Below are positions 1 through 5,558 of a DNA stretch of 5,558 nucleotides, one piece after another. The stretch covers positions 1-5,558 of the forward strand of contig CAJMEI010000086.1 of NCBI GenBank assembly GCA_905212395.1, given 5' to 3'. Each line of letters opens with the position of its first letter. Position 1 is the first letter of the stretch. This DNA comes from an uncultured Christensenella sp. Its GTDB lineage: Bacteria > Bacillota > Clostridia > Christensenellales > Borkfalkiaceae. The position numbers were made by a program, and so were the translations under genes. The notes below the pieces were generated by a model. That model did not search any database and was not told the DNA's origin. It was given only the letters and a program-made list of their open reading frames with translations.

Positions 1-1591
1 TCGTCGTCAGTGCAATCTTACCGACATTCTGTGCAACTTCCTCGTTCATCTCAAGGCTGCCGATCGTATAGTAAGACTGGTTGCCCTTCACATCCAGATT
101 GTTTCTGACATAAACCGTACCACCGTTCGCATCGGTTGTCACGATATAACGCTTGGTATTCGTACGTGAAATCAGTTCCTCACCGATGGTCTTATCATCG
201 TCCATACCATAATCTGTCTTATCCATATCCAAAACAGAATATACATAAGAATCTACCTGTTCTTTCTGTTTCAGTGTTTCATCTGTAAAAAGGGCTTCCT
301 CCGATGTGTAACTGTATGTTCCGTCACCATTGTCCGTTCCCTGTACTGCCTGTCCGTGTCTTGTATACAGCACTGCATTGGATGATGCGTTATATGTATA
401 CTTCGCTGCGGCAATTTCATTGCCTTCACTGTCTGTCAGCGGTGCATCCAGCGTAATTTCCTTTTCAGGACATAAAACGTCATTGATAGACTCCACAATC
501 CCGTTTACCAGCTTATCCAGCCCTGCCATCGCACTTAAAATAGCAGACGGTTCAATGTATGTATTGTAATAATCCTGCTTTTCCTGATATGCGGCATTGG
601 CTGCATCGTATGCTGCCTGTCCTTCTGCCGTTGTCAGGTCATAATCACTCTCATCCGGCTTTACCGGTACATCGGAAGCCTTGACATTGACACTTCCCCG
701 CGCAATAATTGCACCTTTTAATGAACCCATATCATTTTTACTGCCATTTGAAATCGGCTGTGTAATGTCAAATACATCCTTTTCAAAGGAAGGCCAGGTT
801 GGAATCAGCAGCGAATTACTGTCCATGGTTCTTGTGGACATCTCTGTCACATTATTCTCATTGACAAACGGAATGCCTTCGCATGTGACGATGACACGTC
901 CGTTTGCTTCTTCATAATAAGACATCTTAATATATCCACTGAGTTCATCGAGTGCATTATCACGCTGGTCACGTAAATCGTTGGCATATTCGCCCGAACC
1001 GGATTCAATTCCCTGAATCTGCTTGTTTAATGCAAAAATGGTCTGCCCCAGTTCATTAATCCGGTTTACGGAATTCTGTACTTCGGTATTCAGCGTTGTC
1101 TGATAGTCTTTTAAACTCTCATAGATTTTATTGGATCTGTTTACAAATGCTGATGTATACTGAATTAAAGAGGATCGTGCAACGGTGCTTTCAGGATTCT
1201 TGCTTAATTCATTCACTGCGGAATATAAATTTTTCAAGCAGTCCTGATAGGTAACACCCTGCATTTCACCAAAAAGATCTTCTACTTCTTCTACGGCTTT
1301 TAAGTTGCTTTCATAGTAACCTAATCTGCCGTTCTCTGTCCGATACGCTCTGTCGATAAACGTATCGCGGATTCTGCGGATTTCACTGACGGAAACACCG
1401 AGTCCGTATTTATCAATTGTATTACTTCTCGTACCAACAGTCAGATACGTCATATCTTCAAACGTAATCTGCTGTCTTGTATACCCCTCTGTATTAATGT
1501 TGGCGAGGTTATGTGCTGTTGTATTTAAAGCTGTCTGCGCGCTGTGCAGGCCGGAAACGCCAATATACAGACTTCCCATTCCGTTTGCCAT
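1..1591 (-). CDS. flgK: Flagellar hook-associated protein 1 (FlgK), C-terminus beyond window
   Basis: FlgK is the first of two junction proteins that link the flagellar hook to the filament outside the cell; it is exported by the flagellar type III apparatus. The frame is open from ATG at 1591 to the window edge, giving 530 residues with no stop. The N-terminus carries the classic FlgK/flagellar rod-hook signature within about residues 6-40 (SLYIGVSGLHSAQTAL, then HNLANINTEGYTRQQ). A long helical stretch follows (about 100-200, including INELGQTIFALNKQI), then the GSLKGAI segment near residue 290. The region after that is a variable, surface-exposed insertion, and ISRTNTKRY near 480 looks like a Lachnospiraceae-type FlgK. 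The start is supported by GGAGA five bases upstream. It is the third gene after flgM and flgN, 90 bases beyond flgN, and probably in the same transcript. The C-terminal D0 helix is missing only because the window ends. Confidence 0.95.
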   Translation of the reverse strand, partial: MANGMGSLYIGVSGLHSAQTALNTTAHNLANINTEGYTRQQITFEDMTYLTVGTRSNTIDKYGLGVSVSEIRRIRDTFIDRAYRTENGRLGYYESNLKAVEEVEDLFGEMQGVTYQDCLKNLYSAVNELSKNPESTVARSSLIQYTSAFVNRSNKIYESLKDYQTTLNTEVQNSVNRINELGQTIFALNKQIQGIESGSGEYANDLRDQRDNALDELSGYIKMSYYEEANGRVIVTCEGIPFVNENNVTEMSTRTMDSNSLLIPTWPSFEKDVFDITQPISNGSKNDMGSLKGAIIARGSVNVKASDVPVKPDESDYDLTTAEGQAAYDAANAAYQEKQDYYNTYIEPSAILSAMAGLDKLVNGIVESINDVLCPEKEITLDAPLTDSEGNEIAAAKYTYNASSNAVLYTRHGQAVQGTDNGDGTYSYTSEEALFTDETLKQKEQVDSYVYSVLDMDKTDYGMDDDKTIGEELISRTNTKRYIVTTDANGGTVYVRNNLDVKGNQSYYTIGSLEMNEEVAQNVGKIALTT

Positions 1592-1681
1592 TGTTTCTCC
1601 ATTTCTGCCCTCATCTGCTTATCCTTAAGCCGGCTGTCCTCCCCTCCGTGGGAAAACCTGTATAAAGTATAAAATTAAATA

Positions 1682-2194
1682 TTACTGTCTTGCATCAAAG
1701 CCGCTGACGGTCTGGATTCTCTCCTCGTCATAAGCGTTTTTACTGTAGTTTCCTGTCTGTGGCGTAAGCACTGCATTTTTTGCAATGTTAAGTTCAAACT
1801 CAACCATATCCAGTGATTCTTTTGTCAGTAATTTATTATTCTCGTTGATTTTCATCAACTCATTTAATGTCTTTTTAAGCTGTGCATTAACTGCCGCAAG
1901 TGCATCATGCTCTTTAGGCTGCTTCTTTAGCACTTCTAAAATATCTTCTAATTTAATGTCTGTTCTTCTTAAATTGAGTACATTGCAGATATCATCTACA
2001 TTTTCCATACGCTGCTGTTCCAGTTTGTTAATGGCATCAATACGTGCCTGTTCCTGAACCAGAATATCCTGTAACCGCTCAATATCCGCACCGACAATTG
2101 CCTTTGTCTTGTTATTGGATAACTCCAGCAGTTTTTTATACTCTGCATCTTCCTGTCCAAGTACATCAATAAGTGTATCAATTAAACTTGCCAT
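1682..2194 (-). CDS. flgN: FlgN-type flagellar export chaperone
   Basis: This is a 170-residue, highly charged, almost wholly helical protein with heptad-like leucine spacing from about 5 to 75 and again from 85 to 140. It has no signal peptide or membrane segment. In the known family, FlgN (YvyG in Bacillus) is a cytoplasmic chaperone that binds the C-termini of FlgK and FlgL and brings them to the export apparatus. The residue-level match is weak, as is normal for this fast-evolving family, so the call rests on length, coiled-coil character and position between flgM and flgK. The last 25 residues (after about 145) look disordered. The start has an excellent AAGGAGA seven bases upstream, and that Shine-Dalgarno overlaps the flgM stop codon, suggesting translational coupling. 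Confidence 0.85.
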   Translation of the reverse strand: MASLIDTLIDVLGQEDAEYKKLLELSNNKTKAIVGADIERLQDILVQEQARIDAINKLEQQRMENVDDICNVLNLRRTDIKLEDILEVLKKQPKEHDALAAVNAQLKKTLNELMKINENNKLLTKESLDMVEFELNIAKNAVLTPQTGNYSKNAYDEERIQTVSGFDARQ

Positions 2195-2206
2195 GAAAGA
2201 ATCTCC

Positions 2207-2488
2207 TTAAAATGTTAATGTTGCAATATTCTCAAGCATCTTACCGGCAACTTCCTGCGCACTCACACGATATGTTCCTGCCTCCATTGCCGCTTTTATC
2301 TGTGCAACCTTGTCTTCTCTTACTTCCGATGTCCGGCTTACTGCCTCTTTTGCTGTCTGATAATCCTTTGCTGTTCTTGAAATTTCCAGTTTATCACTAT
2401 ATGAAGCAGTACTGCCTCCCTTCTTTGCAGAAGAAGCTGCCCCACTCTGATAAATCCGGTTCACAGCACTGTATGCCTCTACACGCAT
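2207..2488 (-). CDS. flgM: Anti-sigma-28 factor FlgM
   Basis: FlgM binds and inhibits the flagellar sigma factor (SigD/FliA) in the cytoplasm and is relieved when the hook-basal body is complete. The C-terminal half carries the family signature: KLEIS, then VREDKVAQIKAAMEAGTY and VSAQEVAGKM at about residues 57-86. These are the helices that contact sigma-28 in known FlgM proteins. The N-terminal half is low-complexity (Ala/Ser/Gly/Lys) and probably unstructured, as expected. I chose the ATG at 2488, giving 93 residues, the usual family length. It begins MRVEAYSAVNRIY, and a GAGGCGG Shine-Dalgarno sits six bases upstream. An in-frame ATG at 2533 adds a basic 15-residue extension, but it has no Shine-Dalgarno and lies only about 13 bases from the predicted transcription start. 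It is first in the flgM-flgN-flgK unit, behind a sigma-28 promoter. Confidence 0.95.
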   Translation of the reverse strand: MRVEAYSAVNRIYQSGAASSAKKGGSTASYSDKLEISRTAKDYQTAKEAVSRTSEVREDKVAQIKAAMEAGTYRVSAQEVAGKMLENIATLTF

Positions 2489-2506
2489 TGCTGACCGCCT
2501 CTCTTT
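2488..2506 (-). promoter_or_regulatory. Shine-Dalgarno deciding the flgM start
   Basis: On the minus strand GAGAGGCGG lies six bases before the ATG at 2486-2488. No comparable purine-rich site precedes the alternative ATG at 2533, so this site fixes the shorter 93-residue start. Confidence 0.7.
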
Positions 2507-2552
2507 CCGTTTAAACTCTTTTCCTATTCTCATTAAAATGGTTTCAGAAATA

Positions 2553-2579
2553 TTATCGGTACTTTCGGCATATTCCTTA
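2553..2579 (-). promoter_or_regulatory. Sigma-28 (SigD/FliA) promoter for flgM-flgN-flgK
   Basis: The minus strand shows TAAG (2579-2576), a 15-base spacer, then ACCGATAA (2560-2553). The established flagellar sigma-28 consensus is TAAA, about 15 bases, GCCGATAA, so this differs at one -35 base and one -10 base with ideal spacing. Transcription would begin near 2546, leaving a leader of about 58 bases before the flgM ATG at 2488. The placement directly after a terminator and before flgM fits a late-class flagellar unit in which FlgM represses its own promoter through sigma-28. Confidence 0.85.
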
Positions 2580-2600
2580 ACCTGTTTTTACAATTTTTAA

Positions 2601-2659
2601 ATACAAAAAAAGAAAGAATCGCCCGGAATTCTGTATATATCCTGAGTAATTCTTTCTTT
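2601..2659 (-). terminator. Rho-independent terminator after the yvyF-like gene
   Basis: An 11-bp perfect stem joins 2649-2659 (read on the minus strand as AAAGAAAGAAT) to 2609-2619 (ATTCTTTCTTT). Inside it, after a 2x2 internal loop, a second 7-position helix pairs 2640-2646 with 2622-2628 (one mismatch, two G-T pairs) around an 11-base loop. On the minus strand the stem ends in a run of seven T, then GTATTT. The position, 23 bases past the yvyF-like stop, fits termination of the comF-yvyF unit ahead of the flgM promoter. The plus-strand direction lacks a T tract beyond the arm. Confidence 0.8.
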
Positions 2660-2681
2660 ATGCTCTGTAATATAGAATCTG

Positions 2682-3092
2682 TTATTTATCAAGGAATCTC
2701 ATTCTTGCATTGTCACGATCCCTGCCTGTCCTTGGTGCCGCTGCCGGTGCCTTATACAGATTATCCAGCTTGTTTGCCATCGTTCCTTTGCACTTATCAC
2801 AGTAACGCCCTGTCTTAATCGTTGCACCACAGCACTCACACTGCAGTCCGATCGGTGAATCATCCGCAAAGCAAAGACGTTCTTCACGCACCCACTGTTC
2901 AATCTGCTTGGTGCTGACTTCAAATTTATCTGAAATCTCTGAAATACTTGCAACTTTGTTGTCGCGGATATATTCCTTAATTTCCACGAACTTGTCTTCC
3001 AGCTGTTTAATACAGCTCGGGCATAAATTACGGTAACTGCCGCCTATATAATTATATAATTTCCCACATTGTCTACAATTTCTAACATCCAT
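2682..3092 (-). CDS. yvyF: YvyF-family flagellar operon protein (double zinc ribbon)
   Basis: The product has 136 residues. Two cysteine clusters flank a helical middle: C6-x2-C9...C24-x2-C27 at the N-terminus and C85/C87/C88...C98-x2-C101 near the C-terminus. Both look like zinc ribbons. Residues about 43-73 (VASISEISDKFEVSTKQIEQWVREE) resemble a small helix-turn-helix of the MerR-like type. This architecture and the place between comF and flgM match the family annotated as flagellar operon protein YvyF. Its exact role is unsettled; a regulatory function is inferred from the domains. The C-terminus (about 104-136) is Ala/Arg-rich and probably disordered. I chose the ATG at 3092 because GGGAGAA lies about six bases upstream; an in-frame ATG at 3107 adds five residues and would overlap that site. 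The gap to the comF stop is 36 bases, so the two were probably co-transcribed. Confidence 0.85.
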   Translation of the reverse strand: MDVRNCRQCGKLYNYIGGSYRNLCPSCIKQLEDKFVEIKEYIRDNKVASISEISDKFEVSTKQIEQWVREERLCFADDSPIGLQCECCGATIKTGRYCDKCKGTMANKLDNLYKAPAAAPRTGRDRDNARMRFLDK

Positions 3093-3128
3093 AACCAATT
3101 CTCCCATTCTGCCGTTCCCGGCATTTTC

Positions 3129-3317
3129 TTAAAATCCTTTCCCCGCACACAGACATAAAAAATATACTTTCTGTGCGCCCTTTTCATATAAAACTTTTGC
3201 GCAGCTGTCTATCGTTGCTCCTGTTGTATAAATATCATCAACAAGTAAAATTTTTTTATATTTTACTACATTTTTAACTTGAATTTTATAAGCAAGTTTA
3301 AAGATAAATAAGCTTTT
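3129..3317 (-). pseudogene. comF: 3' remnant of comF (ComF-type phosphoribosyltransferase)
   Basis: The last 62 codons of a ComF/ComFC-family gene are open on the minus strand and end at TAA (3129-3131). They encode ILLVDDIYTTGAT, the PRPP-binding loop of type I phosphoribosyltransferases, followed by IDSCAKVLYEKGAQKVYFLCLCAGKGF, the usual ComF C-terminus. Full-length members have roughly 220-240 residues with an N-terminal zinc ribbon; here about three quarters are gone. Going upstream, ComF-like sequence can be followed to about KLAYKIQ (near 3299). The next codons do not look like ComF, and a stop (TAA, 3318-3320) closes the frame. There is no start codon, so the piece is not a functional gene as shown. 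ComF proteins function in DNA uptake, and this gene normally sits just upstream of yvyF. The break is either a real rearrangement or an assembly join. Confidence 0.85.
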
Positions 3318-3353
3318 TTATTATGACAAAAATTTATCGTTTTGTCTACCAAT
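3297..3353. other. Junction between flagellar segment and guaA segment
   Basis: Recognisable comF sequence stops near 3299 and the guaA stop codon is at 3354-3356, so the breakpoint lies in about 55 very AT-rich bases. This stretch shows two short direct copies of ATAAGC (3288-3293 and 3308-3313) and a weak 7-bp hairpin (3325-3331 with 3340-3346), but no transposase, terminal inverted repeats or tRNA end. Codon habits change across it. Confidence 0.65.
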
Positions 3354-4331
3354 TTACTCCCACTCGATAGTTCCGCTCGGCTTTGGAGTTAAATCGTATA
3401 ATACCCTATTTACACCTTTAACTTCTTTGGTAATTCTCGCGGTTAGCTTTTCCATTAAATCCCAAGGAAGTCTTTCTACGCTTGCTTCTATTGCGTCAAC
3501 GGTGTTTACCGCTCTTATAACGACGCACCATTCGTAAGTTCTTTTCCCGTCGGTGATTCCCGTAGATTTAAAATCGGGTACGACGGTAAAGTATTGCCAA
3601 ACTTTTCCCGCTAAACCGTTCTTTTCAAATTCTTCCCTTAAAATAGCGTCCGATTCTCTTACCGCCTCTAATCTATCTCTCGTGATTGCGCCTACGCAAC
3701 GAACGCCTAGTCCCGGACCGGGGAACGGTTGACGGAATACCATATTGTCGGGAAGTCCCAAAGCTTTTCCGACGACTCTTACTTCGTCTTTGTAAAGATA
3801 TTTTAAAGGTTCTACTAGTTCGAAGTTCAATTCCTTAGGAAGTCCGCCTACGTTGTGGTGAGCTTTAATTCCCTTACTTTCCAAAATATCGGGATAAATC
3901 GTTCCTTGACCTAAAAATTCAATACCGTCTAATTTTTTAGCTTCTTCGGCAAAAACTTCTATAAATTCTTTACCTATAATTTTTCTCTTAGTTTCGGGGT
4001 CGGTAACACCTGCAAGCTTATCTAAAAATCTATCGACGGCGTCAACGTAAATTAAATTAGCGTTCATTTCGTCTTTAAAAACTTTAATTACTTGTTCGGG
4101 TTCGCCCTTACGAAGTAAACCATGATTTACGTGAACGCAAGTTAATTGTTTGCCTATCGCTTTAATAAGTAAAGCCGCCACTACCGAAGAATCAACTCCG
4201 CCGGACAAAGCAAGCAAAACTTTTTTGTCGCCAATTTGTTTTTGCAACAGCTTTACTTGTTCGTCAATAAATTCGTTTGCCAGTTGTTCTGTCGTGATTC
4301 TTTTCATAGAATCCGGTCTTTTGTCTTCCAT
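3354..4331 (-). CDS. guaA: GMP synthase ATP-pyrophosphatase subunit, stand-alone (no glutaminase domain)
   Basis: The enzyme adenylates XMP with ATP and aminates it to GMP, the last step of de novo guanine nucleotide synthesis. The 325 residues correspond to the C-terminal two thirds of ordinary bacterial GuaA (about 510-525). The ATP-PPase P-loop SGGVDSS is at 43-49, VNHGLLRKGE at 68-77, GQGTIYPD at 141-148, HHNVGGLP at 158-165 and RQPFPGPGLGVR at 200-211. The dimerisation domain ends in the canonical IEWE. The N-terminal class I glutamine amidotransferase half is absent. This is not a truncation in the window: ATG at 4331 has a very good AAGGAGA seven bases upstream, and the preceding gene ends 17 bases before it. 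The layout matches two-subunit GMP synthases known from archaea and some bacteria, whose glutaminase is encoded separately; no such gene lies in the window. Ammonia-dependent activity alone is also possible. Confidence 0.93.
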   Translation of the reverse strand: MEDKRPDSMKRITTEQLANEFIDEQVKLLQKQIGDKKVLLALSGGVDSSVVAALLIKAIGKQLTCVHVNHGLLRKGEPEQVIKVFKDEMNANLIYVDAVDRFLDKLAGVTDPETKRKIIGKEFIEVFAEEAKKLDGIEFLGQGTIYPDILESKGIKAHHNVGGLPKELNFELVEPLKYLYKDEVRVVGKALGLPDNMVFRQPFPGPGLGVRCVGAITRDRLEAVRESDAILREEFEKNGLAGKVWQYFTVVPDFKSTGITDGKRTYEWCVVIRAVNTVDAIEASVERLPWDLMEKLTARITKEVKGVNRVLYDLTPKPSGTIEWE

Positions 4332-4348
4332 AATATCTCCTTATATTA

Positions 4349-4966
4349 TCAAGAAAGCCTTGATATAAAATTGTTAACTTTATTTAATTCGTTGTTAATC
4401 GTTATATAGAACGACTTTTGCTCTTCTTTTCCCGTATCGTCCGCAACGATTTCTTGTAATTTTTCGGATAACGCCAAAAGCATGTTTTTATCTTTTCGCT
4501 TATAACAATTTGCCGACAAAACACTGATTGCGCTGTACTCTGCGCAATATTCGGGGTTACCGTCTTTGTATTCGATTGCAAGTTCCAACGCGGTTTCCAC
4601 GCAGTTTTCTTGTCCCGTAACGTAATAAGATTTAATATAGCTTAACGTGAAATTTAAGTAATAATCGTCTTGATACTCGGCTTTATAGTCGTCGTTAGCC
4701 AGTAATTTTTTACCGTAAGTTACTACTTTTTTATCGTTTTTAACGATGATAGAATAATCTATAACTTTTTGCAAATTGTTTACGGAAGGTTTTCTGTTAT
4801 ATTCTATTTCGTAAAGTTTACACGCCACTTTATAATCGCCTAAATCGGAAAATATTTTAGCGGTCTTTTTAGGAAACAATAAAATAGCAGTCCCCACAAT
4901 TATTAAATATATCGCAATCACAATAGCTAAGGTAATCGCGCCTACTTTTAAAAGTTTTCTTTTCAT
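4349..4966 (-). CDS. Single-pass membrane protein with TPR-like helical domain, unknown function
   Basis: I do not recognise this 205-residue protein. It begins with a short basic stretch (MKRKLLK) and one hydrophobic helix at about 9-32, an uncleaved signal anchor that would place the rest outside the membrane. From about 35 onward it is a chain of helices rich in Tyr, Lys and Asp/Glu (for example FSDLGDYKVACKLYEIEY and NCVETALELAIEYKDG), in the style of degenerate tetratricopeptide repeats. No catalytic motif is visible. GGAG lies four bases before the ATG, a slightly short spacing. The stop codon is 17 bases from the guaA start, so the two genes are probably co-transcribed, though nothing ties this protein to purine synthesis. 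It faces a divergent gene at 5034 that also encodes an exported-looking protein. Confidence 0.7.
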   Translation of the reverse strand: MKRKLLKVGAITLAIVIAIYLIIVGTAILLFPKKTAKIFSDLGDYKVACKLYEIEYNRKPSVNNLQKVIDYSIIVKNDKKVVTYGKKLLANDDYKAEYQDDYYLNFTLSYIKSYYVTGQENCVETALELAIEYKDGNPEYCAEYSAISVLSANCYKRKDKNMLLALSEKLQEIVADDTGKEEQKSFYITINNELNKVNNFISRLS

Positions 4967-5033
4967 ATAACTCCGATTAAGAAAATAGTATTTCTTTTAA
5001 ACTTTCGTCATAAAATATCTACGGAGATAAAAT
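4967..5033. promoter_or_regulatory. Divergent intergenic region with probable promoters
   Basis: These 67 AT-rich bases separate two divergent genes, so they should hold the promoters for both. On the minus strand ATGACG (5011-5006) and TATTTT (4987-4982) are 18 bases apart and weakly resemble sigma-A boxes, but this would put the transcript start almost on the Shine-Dalgarno. On the plus strand TAAAAT (5011-5016) could be a -10 without a clear -35. The plus-strand gene has GGAGAT at 5023-5028. Individual boxes are low confidence. Confidence 0.35.
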
Positions 5034-5558
5034 ATGAAAAAAGTAATTACTTGTTTAATTTGCGTTTCTCTTTTGATGTTAATTCCTTTTACGTTCGCGT
5101 GTTCGTGCAAAAATAGCCAAGTGGAACAAAGTATTTCGCAAATAAGAAGCGACGTTTTTAAAGGCAAAAGCCAAAACTATACGGCTGAAGCTTACAGCGA
5201 AGAAAAAGAATTCCCGTTTATAAACGATTGCCACGTCGGCGATAAAAAAACTTGCGTCGTTATAAAAATAAAGGATTGTTCTACTTTAAACTTAAATGCC
5301 AAAATCGTTTATTCGGGCGTTTCTTACGAAACGGCTTTAACCTACAACAACGTTTCCAATTCGCTTACGGCAACGGTAATTGTTAGTTCTTTACCCAAAA
5401 ATTCGCTTACCCTAACCGTAATTTCGCAAGACGGCGAAGAAAGTATTACGCTTACTTCCGTAAAGCGTAGCGATACCATTTCCCCGTTAAAAGCCTTAAA
5501 AAGCGTTGAAAATAAAGAAAAAGATTATATAAATTCTTTATACGATAGTAACGTTTTT
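5034..5558 (+). CDS. Putative exported or lipid-anchored protein, 3' end beyond window
   Basis: The frame stays open from ATG at 5034 to the window edge (175 residues); ATG has GGAGAT five bases upstream. The N-terminus is a signal peptide: MKKV, then a hydrophobic core to about residue 21, then TFAC-S-C with cysteines at 23 and 25. C23 could be a lipidated cysteine, but the box lacks the usual Leu at -3, so lipoprotein versus ordinary secretion is open. After a charged linker (about 26-60) residues 70-145 have the alternating pattern of beta strands with many Ser/Thr/Val (for example SLTATVIVSSLPKNSLTLTV), perhaps an immunoglobulin-like or beta-sandwich fold. The end turns helical and charged. 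I recognise no family. Codon use (TCG, ACG and TTA frequent, no CTG) is unlike the flagellar genes. Confidence 0.72.
   Translation, partial: MKKVITCLICVSLLMLIPFTFACSCKNSQVEQSISQIRSDVFKGKSQNYTAEAYSEEKEFPFINDCHVGDKKTCVVIKIKDCSTLNLNAKIVYSGVSYETALTYNNVSNSLTATVIVSSLPKNSLTLTVISQDGEESITLTSVKRSDTISPLKALKSVENKEKDYINSLYDSNVF

Noticed and set aside
330..917. Two plus-strand open frames of 79 and 78 codons
   Set aside because: They lie wholly inside flgK on the opposite strand, have no Shine-Dalgarno, and their translations are low-complexity Ser/Leu-rich sequence typical of antisense frames.
1592..1681. Possible small RNA or promoter in the flgN-flgK gap
   Set aside because: Only a 5-bp GCTTA/TAAGC hairpin and purine-rich patches are visible; nothing beyond the flgK ribosome site can be supported.
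1785..2514. Plus-strand frames of 90 and 100 codons opposite flgN and flgM, and a 61-codon minus frame inside flgN
   Set aside because: All are antisense or out-of-frame readings of well-supported genes, without ribosome sites or recognisable domains.
2489..2533. Longer flgM start at 2533
   Set aside because: It lacks a Shine-Dalgarno, lies only about 13 bases from the predicted transcription start, and adds a basic extension not typical of FlgM.
2699..2953. 84-codon minus-strand frame within the yvyF-like gene
   Set aside because: It is an alternative frame of the same DNA; the zinc-ribbon reading has the motifs and the Shine-Dalgarno.
3288..3313. Two direct ATAAGC copies at the junction as target-site duplication or att core
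   Set aside because: Six bases in very AT-rich DNA recur easily by chance, and no integrase, transposase or inverted repeats accompany them.
3325..3346. 7-bp hairpin just past the guaA stop as a terminator
   Set aside because: The stem is almost all A-T and no T tract follows on the guaA strand. It may be a remnant but is not supported as a terminator.
4150..4368. 72-codon plus-strand frame opposite the 5' end of guaA
   Set aside because: It is antisense to the conserved P-loop region of guaA and has no start signal.

Overview
The window looks like two unrelated pieces of Clostridia-type DNA joined near position 3300. The left piece (1 to about 3300) is part of a late flagellar gene cluster, entirely on the minus strand. 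The order is comF (3' remnant), a yvyF-type flagellar zinc-ribbon gene, flgM, flgN and flgK. This is the order known from Bacillus subtilis (comFC-yvyF-flgM-yvyG-flgK). The protein sequences suggest a motile Lachnospiraceae-like Firmicute; this is inference from general familiarity, not from a search.

Region by region on the minus strand: comF keeps only its last 62 codons. It is followed by the yvyF-like gene (2682-3092), and a rho-independent terminator (2601-2659) closes that unit. A strong sigma-28 (SigD/FliA) promoter match (2553-2579) then starts a second unit, flgM-flgN-flgK. flgM encodes the anti-sigma-28 factor, flgN the export chaperone for hook-filament junction proteins, and flgK the first junction protein (HAP1), which is cut by the left window edge. 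Together they form the late checkpoint of flagellar assembly: FlgM restrains sigma-28 until the hook is finished, and FlgN delivers FlgK to the export gate.

The right piece (about 3320 to 5558) has different codon habits (many TCG, ACG and TTA codons, few CTG). It holds a minus-strand pair: a 205-aa protein of unknown function with one N-terminal membrane segment, then a free-standing ATP-pyrophosphatase subunit of GMP synthase that lacks the usual N-terminal glutaminase domain. Divergent from them is the start of a probable exported or lipid-anchored protein (5034 onward), cut by the right edge. The style resembles AT-rich uncultured gut Clostridia, but this is a guess.

The most notable point is the junction itself. 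comF loses its N-terminal part exactly where the foreign-looking guaA segment ends. No transposase, integrase or att-like repeat is visible, so assembly chimerism is as likely as, or likelier than, a real recombination event. I see no convincing new biological system in this window.
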